DNA of 64,000 nt from Christiangramia gaetbulicola (GTDB lineage: Bacteria; Bacteroidota; Bacteroidia; Flavobacteriales; Flavobacteriaceae), in NCBI RefSeq assembly GCF_003054225.1, contig NZ_QBKQ01000002.1, forward strand, positions 310,001-374,000. The letters run 5' to 3'. Below, in pieces: positions 37,002 through 46,524 of the stretch. Below the pieces are notes generated by a model. That model was not told where the DNA came from. It worked only from the letters and a program-made list of their open reading frames with translations, and searched no databases. Each line of letters starts with the position of its first letter. Position 1 is the first letter of the stretch. The position numbers were made by a program, and so were the translations under genes.

Positions 37002-37498
37002 CTTATTCTGAGGATCTTAAGTTTTCTAACCTCATTACCAAGTTTAAAATCTATCTCCTCACCCACTTTTTTACCAGTAACAGCTTTGGCAATAGGTGCT
37101 ACAAAGGCGATCTTTTTCTTTTTGATATCAGCTTCATCAACCCCAACTATTTGAAATTCCTGTACCTGTCCAGAAGTTTCGTTCTTTAATTGTACATGAG
37201 CACCGAACCTGATCTCATCTTCAGGCTGATCTTTTGGATCCAGCATTCTGGCCGTATTCAGTCTTTCGGTTAGCAGATTTATTTTTCCATCTATAAGGCT
37301 TTGGGCCCGTCTTTTTTCAGTATCATTTTCAGCTTCAACATGAGCTCTTTCAAACTCAAGATCTTTAAGCTCCTTTTTAAGTTCTGCTAATCCGTTTGGG
37401 GTCACATAATTTGTTATTCCCTCTGGAATTGCTGCTCTTGGCGGCACCAAAACCGGTTCTTCCTGGTCATCTTCTTTTACAAATCCTCTGCTCATCAT
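36995..37498 (-). CDS. GreA/GreB-type transcript cleavage factor
   Basis: 167 residues. The N-terminal part (residues 1-40) includes an acidic tail of KEDDQEEP, followed by a coiled coil with VTPNGLAELKKELKDLEFER and LLTERLNTARMLD, and a C-terminal FKBP-like domain (GEEIDFKLGNEVRKLKILRI). Gre factors rescue backtracked RNA polymerase by activating its RNA cleavage. It is convergent with the usher-like gene and has no link to it. Confidence 0.85.
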   Translation of the reverse strand: MMSRGFVKEDDQEEPVLVPPRAAIPEGITNYVTPNGLAELKKELKDLEFERAHVEAENDTEKRRAQSLIDGKINLLTERLNTARMLDPKDQPEDEIRFGAHVQLKNETSGQVQEFQIVGVDEADIKKKKIAFVAPIAKAVTGKKVGEEIDFKLGNEVRKLKILRISY

Positions 37499-37629
37499 CT
37501 GTGTTTATATTCCAAGCTAAGAAATAAAAACCGGACCTGGCAATTCTTAAACTTATAAGAATCATAAATATTTCTCAAAGAATAATCTACAGAAGAACTA
37601 AGGTTTAATTTTATACCAAGCCTGTCAAT

Positions 37630-39441
37630 ATGAGCCTGGAGATCATCATACTATTTTGCATTATCATTACGGTGATATTTTTGTTCGCCCTGGAAGTTTT
37701 CCCGGTAGATAAGATTGCCTTTTTTATCATGGTAAGCCTTCTGCTGGCCGGTTTTATCTCTCCTGAAGAAGCTATTTCGGGATTTTCGAGTCCGGCAACC
37801 ATAACCGTTCTGGCTCTGATGATCATCGCCATTGGATTGGAGAATAACGGAGTGATAGACTGGCTCGCCAACGGAATGAAAAAATTAAAAGGCTTACCCC
37901 TATTTTTAATGGTTCCGGTTTTTATGTTTATTGCCGGTAGCATATCGGCTTTTATAAATACTACTGCGGTAGTTCTGGTCTTTGTAAAGATCATAGATGA
38001 GCTTAGTGATAAATACGATATTCCAGAATCTAAATTATTACTACCCATTTCCTTCGCGGGAATCATAGGCGGTAGCTGCACCTTAATGGGTACTTCAACC
38101 AACCTTATCGTTAACGCGGTGGCTATTGAACGAGGAGTGGAAAGATTTAGTTTTTTTGAATTCACCTGGCTTGGAGCGATTTTCCTGGTCATTACAATCA
38201 TTACCGTGAGCATCCTTATCGGGTTCCTACCACGGAAACGAAAAAGTGATATTTCTACCGATTATGATCTTGATGAATTTATTACCAAGGGAATTATTAA
38301 TCAAGACTCCGGACTCATAGGCAAAAACATTAATGAGGTTTTTGGATCTGAAGCCGAGGATATTGAAGTTATCAGGCTCAAACGGAAGGGCATTGTTAAC
38401 GATCACCCCGGGAAATATACTACCATGAAAGAAGGGGATCAGCTGCTGCTTAGATGCAGTATAGAACAGCTTCTTAAACTCAAGGATTCAGGCGACATTG
38501 TGATTATCAAGAATTCTGATAAAAAAAATGATGAACTTTTTGAAGGAAATCCAGATATCATGGAAGATGATATTCAACTGGTTGAAATACTCATGCTTCC
38601 AAATTCGCCACTTATCGGTAAAAGCATTAAAACAGTGGGCTGGTATGACCTCCACGGGGCTTCACCCTTAGCGATAAGAAAAAGAAGAAATCTTAGAAAC
38701 CCCGGAAGGCGAATATTCGATAAACAATCTGATGATATAGAATTAAGAGTTGGAGACCGTTTACTGGTAGAGGTGACTAATTCAGACTTGCGGGAACTTC
38801 AGAAAATGGATGATATTTCCATTTTAAAACAGCACCAGGATATCAATATTACTACAAAATATAAAAGAAATATCTCTCTGGGAATTCTTCTTCTGGTCAT
38901 TGGTTTATCTGCCTTTTCTATTTTTCCAATTTTAAAGAGTGCATTGATCGGCTGTTTTCTTATGATCTTTCTAAAATGTATAGACCTTGGTAAGATATAT
39001 TCCCAGGTGAACTGGCAGATCATTTTCCTTTTGGCCGGTATGATACCCCTGGGAGTTGCGATGTCCAATACGGGAGCCGATCAGTGGATCTCTGAAAATC
39101 TTCTTAGATTATTCGATGATAAGAGCAATCTTATAGTGATAGGTCTATTGTTCCTGGTGACCATGTTCTTAAGCGGATTTATATCGAACAACGCCACCGC
39201 AATTATCATTGCACCAATAGCCATCACTATTGCCGTAAATTTAAACCAGGATCCAAAACCCTTTATCCTGGCAGTACTTTTTGCCTCCAATTTCAGTTTT
39301 TTCACCCCTGTGGGTTATCAAACCAATACTATCATCTACGGAATGGGTATTTACAGGTTCAGACATTTTTTCCTGATTGGCGGAATTCTTTCTATTGTCC
39401 TTTGGATTACCGCCAGTTTTCTGCTTTCTGGCCAGTTATAA
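37630..39441 (+). CDS. SLC13/CitT-type transporter with two TrkA-C (RCK_C) domains
   Basis: 603 residues. About ten membrane helices are split by a soluble insertion (roughly 210-415) carrying two TrkA-C modules (GKNINEVFGSEAEDIEVIRL and PLIGKSIKTVGWYDLHG). Membrane signatures include TLMGTSTNLIVNAVAIERG and SNNATAIIIAPIAITIAV. The family moves dicarboxylates, sulfate or other anions with sodium; the ligand of the RCK domains is unknown. It is followed after 24 bp by a glycosyltransferase. Confidence 0.85.
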   Translation: MSLEIIILFCIIITVIFLFALEVFPVDKIAFFIMVSLLLAGFISPEEAISGFSSPATITVLALMIIAIGLENNGVIDWLANGMKKLKGLPLFLMVPVFMFIAGSISAFINTTAVVLVFVKIIDELSDKYDIPESKLLLPISFAGIIGGSCTLMGTSTNLIVNAVAIERGVERFSFFEFTWLGAIFLVITIITVSILIGFLPRKRKSDISTDYDLDEFITKGIINQDSGLIGKNINEVFGSEAEDIEVIRLKRKGIVNDHPGKYTTMKEGDQLLLRCSIEQLLKLKDSGDIVIIKNSDKKNDELFEGNPDIMEDDIQLVEILMLPNSPLIGKSIKTVGWYDLHGASPLAIRKRRNLRNPGRRIFDKQSDDIELRVGDRLLVEVTNSDLRELQKMDDISILKQHQDINITTKYKRNISLGILLLVIGLSAFSIFPILKSALIGCFLMIFLKCIDLGKIYSQVNWQIIFLLAGMIPLGVAMSNTGADQWISENLLRLFDDKSNLIVIGLLFLVTMFLSGFISNNATAIIIAPIAITIAVNLNQDPKPFILAVLFASNFSFFTPVGYQTNTIIYGMGIYRFRHFFLIGGILSIVLWITASFLLSGQL

Positions 39442-39465
39442 AATGTTATTTTTGAAAAAAATCAA

Positions 39466-40704
39466 ATGCCCAGACTTCTTGTTATTGGATACGTATGGCC
39501 CGAACCGGCATCTTCAGCAGCCGGGGCCAGGATGATGCAATTAATAGAATTCTTCAAAAAAGAAAATTGCGAGATCACTTTCGCTACTACCGCCAAAGAG
39601 ACTGAAAACAAGATCGATCTTAGTTCTCTGGGAATAGATCAGGTAAAGATCAAATTGAATGATCCTGAATTTGATGATTTTCTGAAAGGATTAATGCCAG
39701 AAATTGTTCTTTTTGACCGTTTTATGATGGAAGAACAATTCGGGTGGAGAGTAGATAGTATCTGTCCTGAAACAATTAAAATACTGGATACCGAAGATCT
39801 GCACTTTCTGCGGAATGCCAGGCAACAGGCTTTCAAGGAAAAAAGTAATGCTGAAGACATCTACAAAAATTCGGAACTGGCAAAAAGAGAAATAGCAGCA
39901 ATCTATAGAAGCGACCTGAGTTTGATAATTTCTGAACCTGAAATGGAACTGCTTAGATCAGATTTTAGGATACCAGATGAAATTCTATTCTTTTTACCTT
40001 TTATGCTTGATCCCATTACTGAAAATGAGCAGAAAGAGCTTCCCGGTTTCTCTGAACGAAAAGATTTCATAAGCATCGGTAATTTTCTCCACGAGCCAAA
40101 CTGGAACGCAGTTTTGTTCTTAAAAGAGAAGATCTGGCCAGAGTTACGTAAACAATTACCAGCTGCGAAAATGAATGTTTTTGGGGCCTATCCATCTCAA
40201 AAAGTCCTGAACCTGCACAATCCAAAAGAGAACTTCCTGGTTCATGGTTGGGCTGAAGATGCTAACCTTGTCATGAAAAATTCAAGAGTTTGCCTTGCTC
40301 CTATTCAGTTTGGTGCCGGGCTTAAAGGAAAATTAGTTGAGGCCATGAAAAATGGCACACCCTCTGTTACCACTTCAATTGGAGCAGAAGGAATTTCAGA
40401 TCTCGAAAAGTGGAATGGGTATATTACAAATGATGTTCAGGCTTTTATTGAAAATTCAAAGGAGCTCTACAATAACGAAGAACTTTGGAGAGAAAAACAA
40501 AATACAGGCTTTGAGATCTATAATGAACGGTTTAATTTAAATTCCCATCAGGAACGACTCAGGAAGGTCTTATCCCAGATAAAAACGAATTCGGAAGAAC
40601 ATAGAAATTCAAATTTTACCGGAAAGATGCTGAAACATCATTTGCATAAAAGCACTTATTTTATGTCCAGGTTCATTGAAGAAAAGAACAGAAATAAAAA
40701 TTAA
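39466..40704 (+). CDS. glycosyltransferase, family 4 (GT-B fold)
   Basis: 412 residues. The C-terminal Rossmann half carries FGAGLKGKLVEAMKNGTPSV and TTSIGAEGI, typical of GT4 nucleotide-binding regions. The N-terminal half is LVIGYVWPEPASSAAGARM. It would transfer a sugar to an envelope polymer; donor and acceptor are not clear. No other polysaccharide genes are in this window. A hairpin terminator follows. Confidence 0.8.
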   Translation: MPRLLVIGYVWPEPASSAAGARMMQLIEFFKKENCEITFATTAKETENKIDLSSLGIDQVKIKLNDPEFDDFLKGLMPEIVLFDRFMMEEQFGWRVDSICPETIKILDTEDLHFLRNARQQAFKEKSNAEDIYKNSELAKREIAAIYRSDLSLIISEPEMELLRSDFRIPDEILFFLPFMLDPITENEQKELPGFSERKDFISIGNFLHEPNWNAVLFLKEKIWPELRKQLPAAKMNVFGAYPSQKVLNLHNPKENFLVHGWAEDANLVMKNSRVCLAPIQFGAGLKGKLVEAMKNGTPSVTTSIGAEGISDLEKWNGYITNDVQAFIENSKELYNNEELWREKQNTGFEIYNERFNLNSHQERLRKVLSQIKTNSEEHRNSNFTGKMLKHHLHKSTYFMSRFIEEKNRNKN

Positions 40705-40740
40705 AAAACCACCGGTGGCATTACCTCCCGGCGGTTTTCA
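40704..40740 (+). terminator. imperfect hairpin terminator after the glycosyltransferase
   Basis: AAAACCaCCGG / CCGGcGGTTTT with one mismatch and a 13-nt loop; ends in TTTTC. Confidence 0.65.
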
Positions 40741-40784
40741 CTACACAAAAAAATAAAAGTTTAACTCAACATTTACACACAATT

Positions 40785-42119
40785 CTATACAGATCCAACT
40801 CCCTGGATACTAAAAAGTTTTTCATTTAGTTTTTGCAAAACTTCAACTTTATTCCTGGTATCTACCAGTAGAGAAATATTATTATTGCTGCCACCATAAG
40901 AGATCATCCTCACCGGCACATCCTGCAGGATCTCGAACAATCTCGACGTTCCACGATCTTCAATAAGGCCCTCTCCTACTACACAAATAATACTGTGATT
41001 AGCATCCACGCTGATCTCGCCGTAACTTTCCAGCTCAGCCAGAATATAATCCAAGTTGGTACAATCATCTATGGTAAGCGATATTGCGATCTCTGAGGTT
41101 GTGATCATATCGATCGCCGTTTCATATTTATCGAATATCTCGAAAATCTTTTTCAGGAAACCATGAGCCATTAACATCCTGTTGGATTTGATCTTAATGG
41201 CGGTAATTCCATCTTTTGCAGAAATAGCTTTTAATCCCTTTCTCTCGGCAATCGCACTAATGCAGGTTCCTGTAGCTTCGGGAGTAAATGTATTTTTAAG
41301 ATATACCGGGATATTCTTCCCTATTACCGGAGAGATGGTTTGTGGGTGAAGAATCTTTGCGCCAAAATAAGCCAGCTCGGCAGCTTCTTCAAAACTCAAC
41401 TGAGACACCGGATGTGTATTTTCCACGAACCTGGGATCATTATTATGCAATCCGCTAATATCTGTCCAGATCTGGATTTCAGAAGCTCTGATCGCAGCAC
41501 CAAGAATGGTCGCCGTATAATCGCTACCACCTCTTTTTAAAGTGCTTATTTCATTTTGCGCATCCAGCCTAACAAATCCTTGCGTAATAAGAATATCACT
41601 TTGTTCCGAAACCTTTAAGCTATCATTCAGTAATTCGCCTATATGCAAAGTATCTGGATTTTCCAGGTTACTAATGTGCATGAAATCCTTTGCATCCAGT
41701 AAGGTATTTTGAATCCCTTCAGAATTTAAATATGAACTAAAAATAAAGGTCAGCAGGCTTTCACCTGTGGTTAATATCCTCGCCTCGATATTTTTATTCC
41801 AATCGGTATTACAGGTTTGTTCGAGTTGTATAATTTGGGCTTCTATATTTTCTTTAACCGAAGAATTGAAAGCTGCATCGGTAATAAGTTCATCTATCAG
41901 CCCAAAATGCTTCGATCTCAGTTCCTGTATCTTTTCTGAATTTTTAGAAAATTCACCTTTCTTCACCTGCTCTGAAATTTCAACCAGCATATTGGTTACT
42001 CCAGACATCGCTGAAAGCACAAGTAATTTACTACCCTGTTGATTCAGAACAATTTCTCTCACATTCCTGATACCTGCAGCAGAACCTACAGAAGTACCTC
42101 CAAATTTTAAAACTTTCAT
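40785..42119 (-). CDS. lysC: aspartate kinase
   Basis: 444 residues, monofunctional aspartokinase with MKVLKFGGTSVGSAAGIRNV at the N-terminus and catalytic/substrate segment FVRLDAQNEISTLKRGGSDYT (near 178). Two ACT domains follow at the C-terminus (KSNRMLMAHGFLKKIFEIF near 308, and DANHSIICVVGEGL near 378) for feedback by lysine and/or threonine. First step of Lys/Thr/Met synthesis. It is divergent from an ACT-like protein gene across 100 bp. Confidence 0.95.
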   Translation of the reverse strand: MKVLKFGGTSVGSAAGIRNVREIVLNQQGSKLLVLSAMSGVTNMLVEISEQVKKGEFSKNSEKIQELRSKHFGLIDELITDAAFNSSVKENIEAQIIQLEQTCNTDWNKNIEARILTTGESLLTFIFSSYLNSEGIQNTLLDAKDFMHISNLENPDTLHIGELLNDSLKVSEQSDILITQGFVRLDAQNEISTLKRGGSDYTATILGAAIRASEIQIWTDISGLHNNDPRFVENTHPVSQLSFEEAAELAYFGAKILHPQTISPVIGKNIPVYLKNTFTPEATGTCISAIAERKGLKAISAKDGITAIKIKSNRMLMAHGFLKKIFEIFDKYETAIDMITTSEIAISLTIDDCTNLDYILAELESYGEISVDANHSIICVVGEGLIEDRGTSRLFEILQDVPVRMISYGGSNNNISLLVDTRNKVEVLQKLNEKLFSIQGVGSV

Positions 42120-42219
42120 ATCTTTTTAATTCAGGCTGCATAGGTATTATTTAAAGGGAGCGAGTCAAAAATTATATTTCATTTTATATACATTTGTACA
42201 AAATGTTCAATAATTAACA

Positions 42220-42864
42220 ATGAAGACGATCACTACTTGCGTTCACGATATCATAAGACATCAACCCTTTCTGGATGATGCCATCGCTCGTGATATTGTA
42301 AACTTCAGCGGACTCGCGGCAGATATTCAGCCCCAGGTAGAAAAGGAAATGCGCAAACCGGTAAAACAGGGAAGCATTATCATGGCCTTGAGAAGATACG
42401 CTCCAACCAGGACCAAGGTAAATATGCAGAGTCTTCGCGAACTGGGCGACATCATAGTTAGATCTGGAATTACAGAATACACTTTTCTAAATTCTAAAAC
42501 CATTATTTCGAATAAAGCGAAATTGCTTGAAGCGGTGAAAGACCAGACGGGAGTTTATTTAAATTACTCCAGTAACTATCAGGAGAGTAATATCCTGGTC
42601 TCTTCGTCTTTGACAGACCTGGTGGAGAAATGTTTTAGAAATGAAGTCAGGGTATCTGTAAAGGAAGAATTATCTTCGATCACCATTGCTTTGCCAAAGA
42701 ATAGTTCTCAAACGGTAGGCTTGTACTTTTATATCTTTAAATTACTGGCTTATGAAGGCATTCCTGTTTTTGAGATGATCTCAACCTCCAACTATTTTGC
42801 CTTGTTCTTAGAGAAGGAATATATAAATAAGGCTTTTTTGCTCATGAACGAGATTAAGCAATAA
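42220..42864 (+). CDS. conserved ACT-like protein, divergent from lysC
   Basis: 214 residues. The N-terminal part (residues 1-65) resembles a small helix-rich segment with RDIVNFSGLAADIQPQV. Residues ~75-130 and 145-214 are beta-alpha-beta units that look like two ACT domains (YFYIFKLLAYEGIPVFEMIS). The gene is divergent from lysC in a shared promoter region, as would be expected for an amino-acid-sensing regulator. That is an inference; no known name. Confidence 0.7.
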   Translation: MKTITTCVHDIIRHQPFLDDAIARDIVNFSGLAADIQPQVEKEMRKPVKQGSIIMALRRYAPTRTKVNMQSLRELGDIIVRSGITEYTFLNSKTIISNKAKLLEAVKDQTGVYLNYSSNYQESNILVSSSLTDLVEKCFRNEVRVSVKEELSSITIALPKNSSQTVGLYFYIFKLLAYEGIPVFEMISTSNYFALFLEKEYINKAFLLMNEIKQ

Positions 42865-43017
42865 CTACCAGTATTCATAGTAAACTCCGGTCATGGCTAC
42901 CACTGCCACCACAATAATGATCGTGATCGCTACATATATCACCTTGTTATTAATCTGCCTGGCAGCCCTTAAGAATTCGATCTCCGACTTCCTATCTGGA
43001 TTATTTCGGGTTCGCAT
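42865..43017 (-). CDS. 50-residue single-pass membrane protein
   Basis: Read directly from the minus strand. It has a charged start (RTRNNPDRKSEIEFLRAARQ), then a transmembrane segment rich in Ile/Val (near residues 28-44) and the tail YYEYW. Its stop abuts the stop of the convergent ACT-like gene. The cytosol-basic/membrane pattern and coding-like composition support a real small protein of unknown role. Confidence 0.55.
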   Translation of the reverse strand: MRTRNNPDRKSEIEFLRAARQINNKVIYVAITIIIVVAVVAMTGVYYEYW

Positions 43018-43151
43018 ATTGTTTCATTTTTCGAAAGCGATTTTCAATATACTAAAAATCAATAGTTTAAAACAAATTCCCATTAAAGTTTTCATAATTA
43101 GGAAACGAAAAAGGAAAACACAGTCTATTTTTAATATTCAATTTTCCAGTT

Positions 43152-43283
43152 ATGAAAAATCTTCTAAGAGCCATATTAGCGGGCTGGGGTGCAAAAAAGT
43201 TTGGCGGTGGCTGTGGCTGTTTCGGGATTATAATCGTGTTTATAATCCTATGGATACTCCTTGGTTATTTAGGATTAAATTAA
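43152..43283 (+). CDS. 43-residue glycine/cysteine membrane protein
   Basis: Begins MKNLLRAILAGWGAKKFGG, continues GCGCFGIIIV and ends in a hydrophobic helix (WILLGYLGLN). The stop overlaps the stop of the convergent channel gene by 4 bp. Short flavobacterial proteins of this kind (GAKKxGGGC) are common to my memory, but have no known function. Confidence 0.55.
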   Translation: MKNLLRAILAGWGAKKFGGGCGCFGIIIVFIILWILLGYLGLN

Positions 43284-44353
43284 TTATAATCTCTTATGAG
43301 ATTGGCCCATTCCATACTTTTTAAGGTCCTTACCAGGATAGGGTCTACCTTTTTTAGTAGCCGTGAATCTTTGGGAAAAGCATAACTGTAGTAATCTTTT
43401 TTAAGGCTCTGCCCTAGGATCTCCAGGTCATCTGAAAGATCAAGTCGCTCGATCTCAAATTTTAGGATAGGTTCATCATAAACGAAAAGGGTTGTTTTCT
43501 CACTCCTGACTGCCTCCAAACCTTCCAGACCATTACTTACCAGGTTGTTTTCAATATTATAAAGATCTAACAGTTCCTGGGAACTTGAACTCTTTACCGT
43601 GGTGACATCAAATCTTTCCAGGTCCTGAATATTTGTGATCTCCTCATTGATGCTCTTAACGGTTAGAGATGATGCTATGCCTGCAGTAAAGCTAGAGATG
43701 ATAATCACGGCCATGAACATCCAGATCACTCCAATGACCCTTCCTCCAGTTGTTTTAGGTGACTTATCTCCATATCCTACAGTTGTCATCGTTACAGCAC
43801 TCCACCAGAATCCCTGCATGATTCCTCTAAAATTTCCGCCGAATTCTTCTTTATTCTTATTCCTTTCAAAAGCCCAGACAAGGATCCCGAAGATCAATAT
43901 TACAAATAGCAACAAACCTATGATAGAAAAGAAATCCCAGCTAAAGAAGTTCTTCAAGTGTTTTAAAAATTTAGACTCCTTCCTTTTCACTACACTGGTG
44001 TGGGAGATAAAATAAGGTTGGGAAAACTCCATCCTCCTCATACGGTTATCTGTTACCGTGATAGGATTTATACTAAGATCTACTTCGCCATTCTCTATAC
44101 CATTAAGCAGACTTTCAAGATTATCATATTCCTTAAATTCATAAGATGCCTGTAATTGCTCATTCACCATTTTCCAGGAAGTAATACTCAGGCCCGAATA
44201 ACCATTAGGTCTTTTTTCAACAAACGGAGGAGTTTCAGTTACCCCAATAATAAGTTTTTTATTGGACTGAAGTGAATCGGGTTCCTGAGAAAAGAATTGA
44301 AATGAACAAAAAAAGGTTAGTAAATAGATTAGGGTCTGTCGGTATATTGGCAT
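43280..44353 (-). CDS. GluR0-like ligand-gated potassium-type channel
   Basis: 357 residues. After a signal peptide comes a periplasmic-binding-protein lobe (LIIGVTETPPFVEKRPNGYS, VDLSINPITVTDNRMRRMEFS). The pore module follows: a membrane helix (FFSIIGLLLFVILIFGILVW), a P-loop with GFWWSAVTMTTVGYGDKSPK, and another helix (WMFMAVIIISSFTAGIASSL). A second ligand lobe ends the protein. This split order (lobe-pore-lobe) is that of prokaryotic ionotropic glutamate receptors. The filter TVGYGD is the potassium type. The ligand may be an amino acid. Confidence 0.85.
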   Translation of the reverse strand: MPIYRQTLIYLLTFFCSFQFFSQEPDSLQSNKKLIIGVTETPPFVEKRPNGYSGLSITSWKMVNEQLQASYEFKEYDNLESLLNGIENGEVDLSINPITVTDNRMRRMEFSQPYFISHTSVVKRKESKFLKHLKNFFSWDFFSIIGLLLFVILIFGILVWAFERNKNKEEFGGNFRGIMQGFWWSAVTMTTVGYGDKSPKTTGGRVIGVIWMFMAVIIISSFTAGIASSLTVKSINEEITNIQDLERFDVTTVKSSSSQELLDLYNIENNLVSNGLEGLEAVRSEKTTLFVYDEPILKFEIERLDLSDDLEILGQSLKKDYYSYAFPKDSRLLKKVDPILVRTLKSMEWANLIRDYN

Positions 44354-44398
44354 TTATAGGATTTTATTGACGAATATAATAAACATCATTTAATCGGA

Positions 44399-44857
44399 TT
44401 AATAGGAAATGGAGTCTTTATGATATATGTAGGCGATATTAAGCTTCTTGCGGCCAAATTTCCTGGCTGCTTCCACATTGTTACCCATATAAATATCAAT
44501 TCTATTTCTCCAGCGGTAATGCATTTTATCCTTGACTAAAAAAATACTGTCGAAACCTTCAATCTTGATCTTGGCATTGTGATCCAAACCCATTCTCATA
44601 AGATCGCGGGAAACCGCTACCGCATTCATGCCCGGTCTTAGCGTATCGCCCCAGGCTGTAAGCATGGGATGTCCTTCTGTCTGGCTGTCTACAGAATTAT
44701 ATGCGGTGGCAGTAACGCAAATGGTATCCCAATCTAAATCTCTATCCTTAAGATTCCTGTTTTTACAAGAGCCCAGAACTAAAATGAGCGTCAGAATTTT
44801 AGATACATTCAGGAACTTTTGAATTTTTAAACATGCTGAAAGATTAGAAATATTCAT
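44399..44857 (-). CDS. 3D-domain lipoprotein
   Basis: 152 residues with a lipoprotein-like motif (LVLGSC, Cys 31). The 3D domain has VTATAYNSVDSQTEGHPMLT, AWGDTLRPGMNAVAVSRDLM, and a catalytic-Asp region DIYMGNNVEAARKFGRKK. 3D domains are found in lytic transglycosylase-like peptidoglycan enzymes (MltA fold). It begins 6 bp after the stop of the Gfo/Idh gene, so they may be co-transcribed. Confidence 0.75.
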   Translation of the reverse strand: MNISNLSACLKIQKFLNVSKILTLILVLGSCKNRNLKDRDLDWDTICVTATAYNSVDSQTEGHPMLTAWGDTLRPGMNAVAVSRDLMRMGLDHNAKIKIEGFDSIFLVKDKMHYRWRNRIDIYMGNNVEAARKFGRKKLNIAYIYHKDSISY

Positions 44858-44863
44858 ATCTAA

Positions 44864-46327
44864 TTATAAGGTGAAACCATCGGGGTATTCCCTTTTTACA
44901 AACTGGTTAGCCTCGTCGAAGTTAGTGACTTTCATATTCTCTGCATCCCAGATCATCTTTATATCCCGGCCCGGGTAATATACCTGCTCCTCCCCTTTTT
45001 CATTTTTCCTTGTCTTCTGAACATCATAACCTCTAATGGCCAGGTTTGCAATTAATAAAGATTCTGTAAGTGGGCCCGCTATGTCAAAAGGAGAACTTAA
45101 AGTTTTTTCACCGTAGCCGGCTATAGCGGCATCTACCCACTGGGCATAATGACCGCCCATACCACCTTCTACCCTGGAATATTTCTGCGAAACATTAACT
45201 TCATCTGTTTTGGAGGTTGGCAATAAATGCGGATTCAATCCATAAGTACCACACATCATTTTACCTTTAGATCCTATGATTAGCGCGCCATTTCCACCAT
45301 CTCCAAAGACCTCTTCAGGACCAAGCTCTTCAGGACGCATTGGTTTTATACCTCCATCCATCCAATGCAGGGTAATATTTTTAGAATCTTGCGACTTTCC
45401 TTCAAAATTCATGATCACATGACTTGAAGGCGGACAACTTTCAGGGAAATATCCTCTTTGGAATTCATCTACATACACACTTCCCACACTACATTGAACG
45501 TCCTTGGGATATTTAAGATCCAGAACGCTAAAAGGAGGCTCTATTAAATGGCATCCCATATCTCCCAGGGCACCGGTACCATAATCCCACCAGCCACGCC
45601 AGTTGAAAGGCACCAGCCCGTCTACATAATCTTTATAAGGGGCTGTCCCCAACCATAATTTCCAGTCTAATTCAGGAGGTACGGCAGAGGAAGTCTTTGG
45701 CCAGGAAATTCCCTGCGGCCAAACCGGCCGGTTGGTCCAGACATAAACTTCATCGACTTCGCCTATAATTCCGGCATCATACCATTCTTTCATTTTTCGC
45801 ACACCATCGCCCGAAGCTCCTTGGTTTCCCATTTGGGTGACTACTTTATATTTATTGGCAGCCTCGGTGAGTTTCCTTGCTTCATATATATCGTGAGTAA
45901 GAGGCTTCTGAACATAGACATGTTTACCGCGTTCCATCGCCGCCATGGCCTGTACGGCATGATTATGATCTGGTGTTGAGACACAAACAGCATCAAAATT
46001 ATTGGATTCTTTGTCGAACATCTCGCGGTAATCTTTGTAGTATTTGGCTTTAGGAAATCTTTCCCTGGAAGCGGCTGCCCTGCGATCGTCTACATCACAT
46101 AAAAAAGCTATTTCAGCCTTACCGCTTTCGTAAAAACTTGTAAGATCTGATTCTCCTTTACCACCCACTCCTATTCCTGCGATCAATAATTTATCACTGG
46201 GTGCGATAAATCCCGGTCCCCCAAGGACATGCCTGGGTACTATCATAAAGCCTGTAGCTGCGATAGCCGACTTTTTCATGAAGTTTCTACGGGATTCCTT
46301 GTCTATTTTATGATTTTTTGGTTTCAT
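44864..46327 (-). CDS. secreted Gfo/Idh/MocA-family oxidoreductase (Tat signal)
   Basis: 487 residues from the ATG giving MKPKNHKIDKESRRNFMKKS; the frame from 46384 adds 19 unlikely residues. The twin-arginine SRRNFMKKSAIAATGFM predicts Tat export. NAD(P)-binding starts with LLIAGIGVGGKGESD, followed by CVSTPDHNHAVQAMAAMERG and VYVQKPLTHDIYEARKL (the EKP-like lysine). The C-terminal region includes an oxidoreductase domain with WDYGTGALGDMGCHL. Such enzymes act on sugars or glycosides. The substrate is unknown. Confidence 0.85.
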   Translation of the reverse strand: MKPKNHKIDKESRRNFMKKSAIAATGFMIVPRHVLGGPGFIAPSDKLLIAGIGVGGKGESDLTSFYESGKAEIAFLCDVDDRRAAASRERFPKAKYYKDYREMFDKESNNFDAVCVSTPDHNHAVQAMAAMERGKHVYVQKPLTHDIYEARKLTEAANKYKVVTQMGNQGASGDGVRKMKEWYDAGIIGEVDEVYVWTNRPVWPQGISWPKTSSAVPPELDWKLWLGTAPYKDYVDGLVPFNWRGWWDYGTGALGDMGCHLIEPPFSVLDLKYPKDVQCSVGSVYVDEFQRGYFPESCPPSSHVIMNFEGKSQDSKNITLHWMDGGIKPMRPEELGPEEVFGDGGNGALIIGSKGKMMCGTYGLNPHLLPTSKTDEVNVSQKYSRVEGGMGGHYAQWVDAAIAGYGEKTLSSPFDIAGPLTESLLIANLAIRGYDVQKTRKNEKGEEQVYYPGRDIKMIWDAENMKVTNFDEANQFVKREYPDGFTL

Positions 46328-46524
46328 AGAAGAATAAGTTAGTTTGACAGATTTGAAGTGGAATTCATTGGAAATCTTATCCAATTTACTGAAAATATGA
46401 CAAAATGTGTCATCATCGGATATTCTGTCGGGTAATTTGGCATTCGGCAGGGTACTTGCACCTTATCCGGTAAATGGCTGAAAATTAGTTTATAGCCAAA
46501 ATTAAAATTGAAAAAATACTTTTT

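Noticed and set aside
37611-38213. 200-codon minus-strand open frame
   Set aside because: It runs antisense inside the SLC13 transporter whose motifs are clear.
42893-43324. 143-codon plus-strand open frame in the gap after the ACT-like gene
   Set aside because: It overlaps both small membrane genes on better-supported frames and translates to low-complexity, codon-biased-against sequence.
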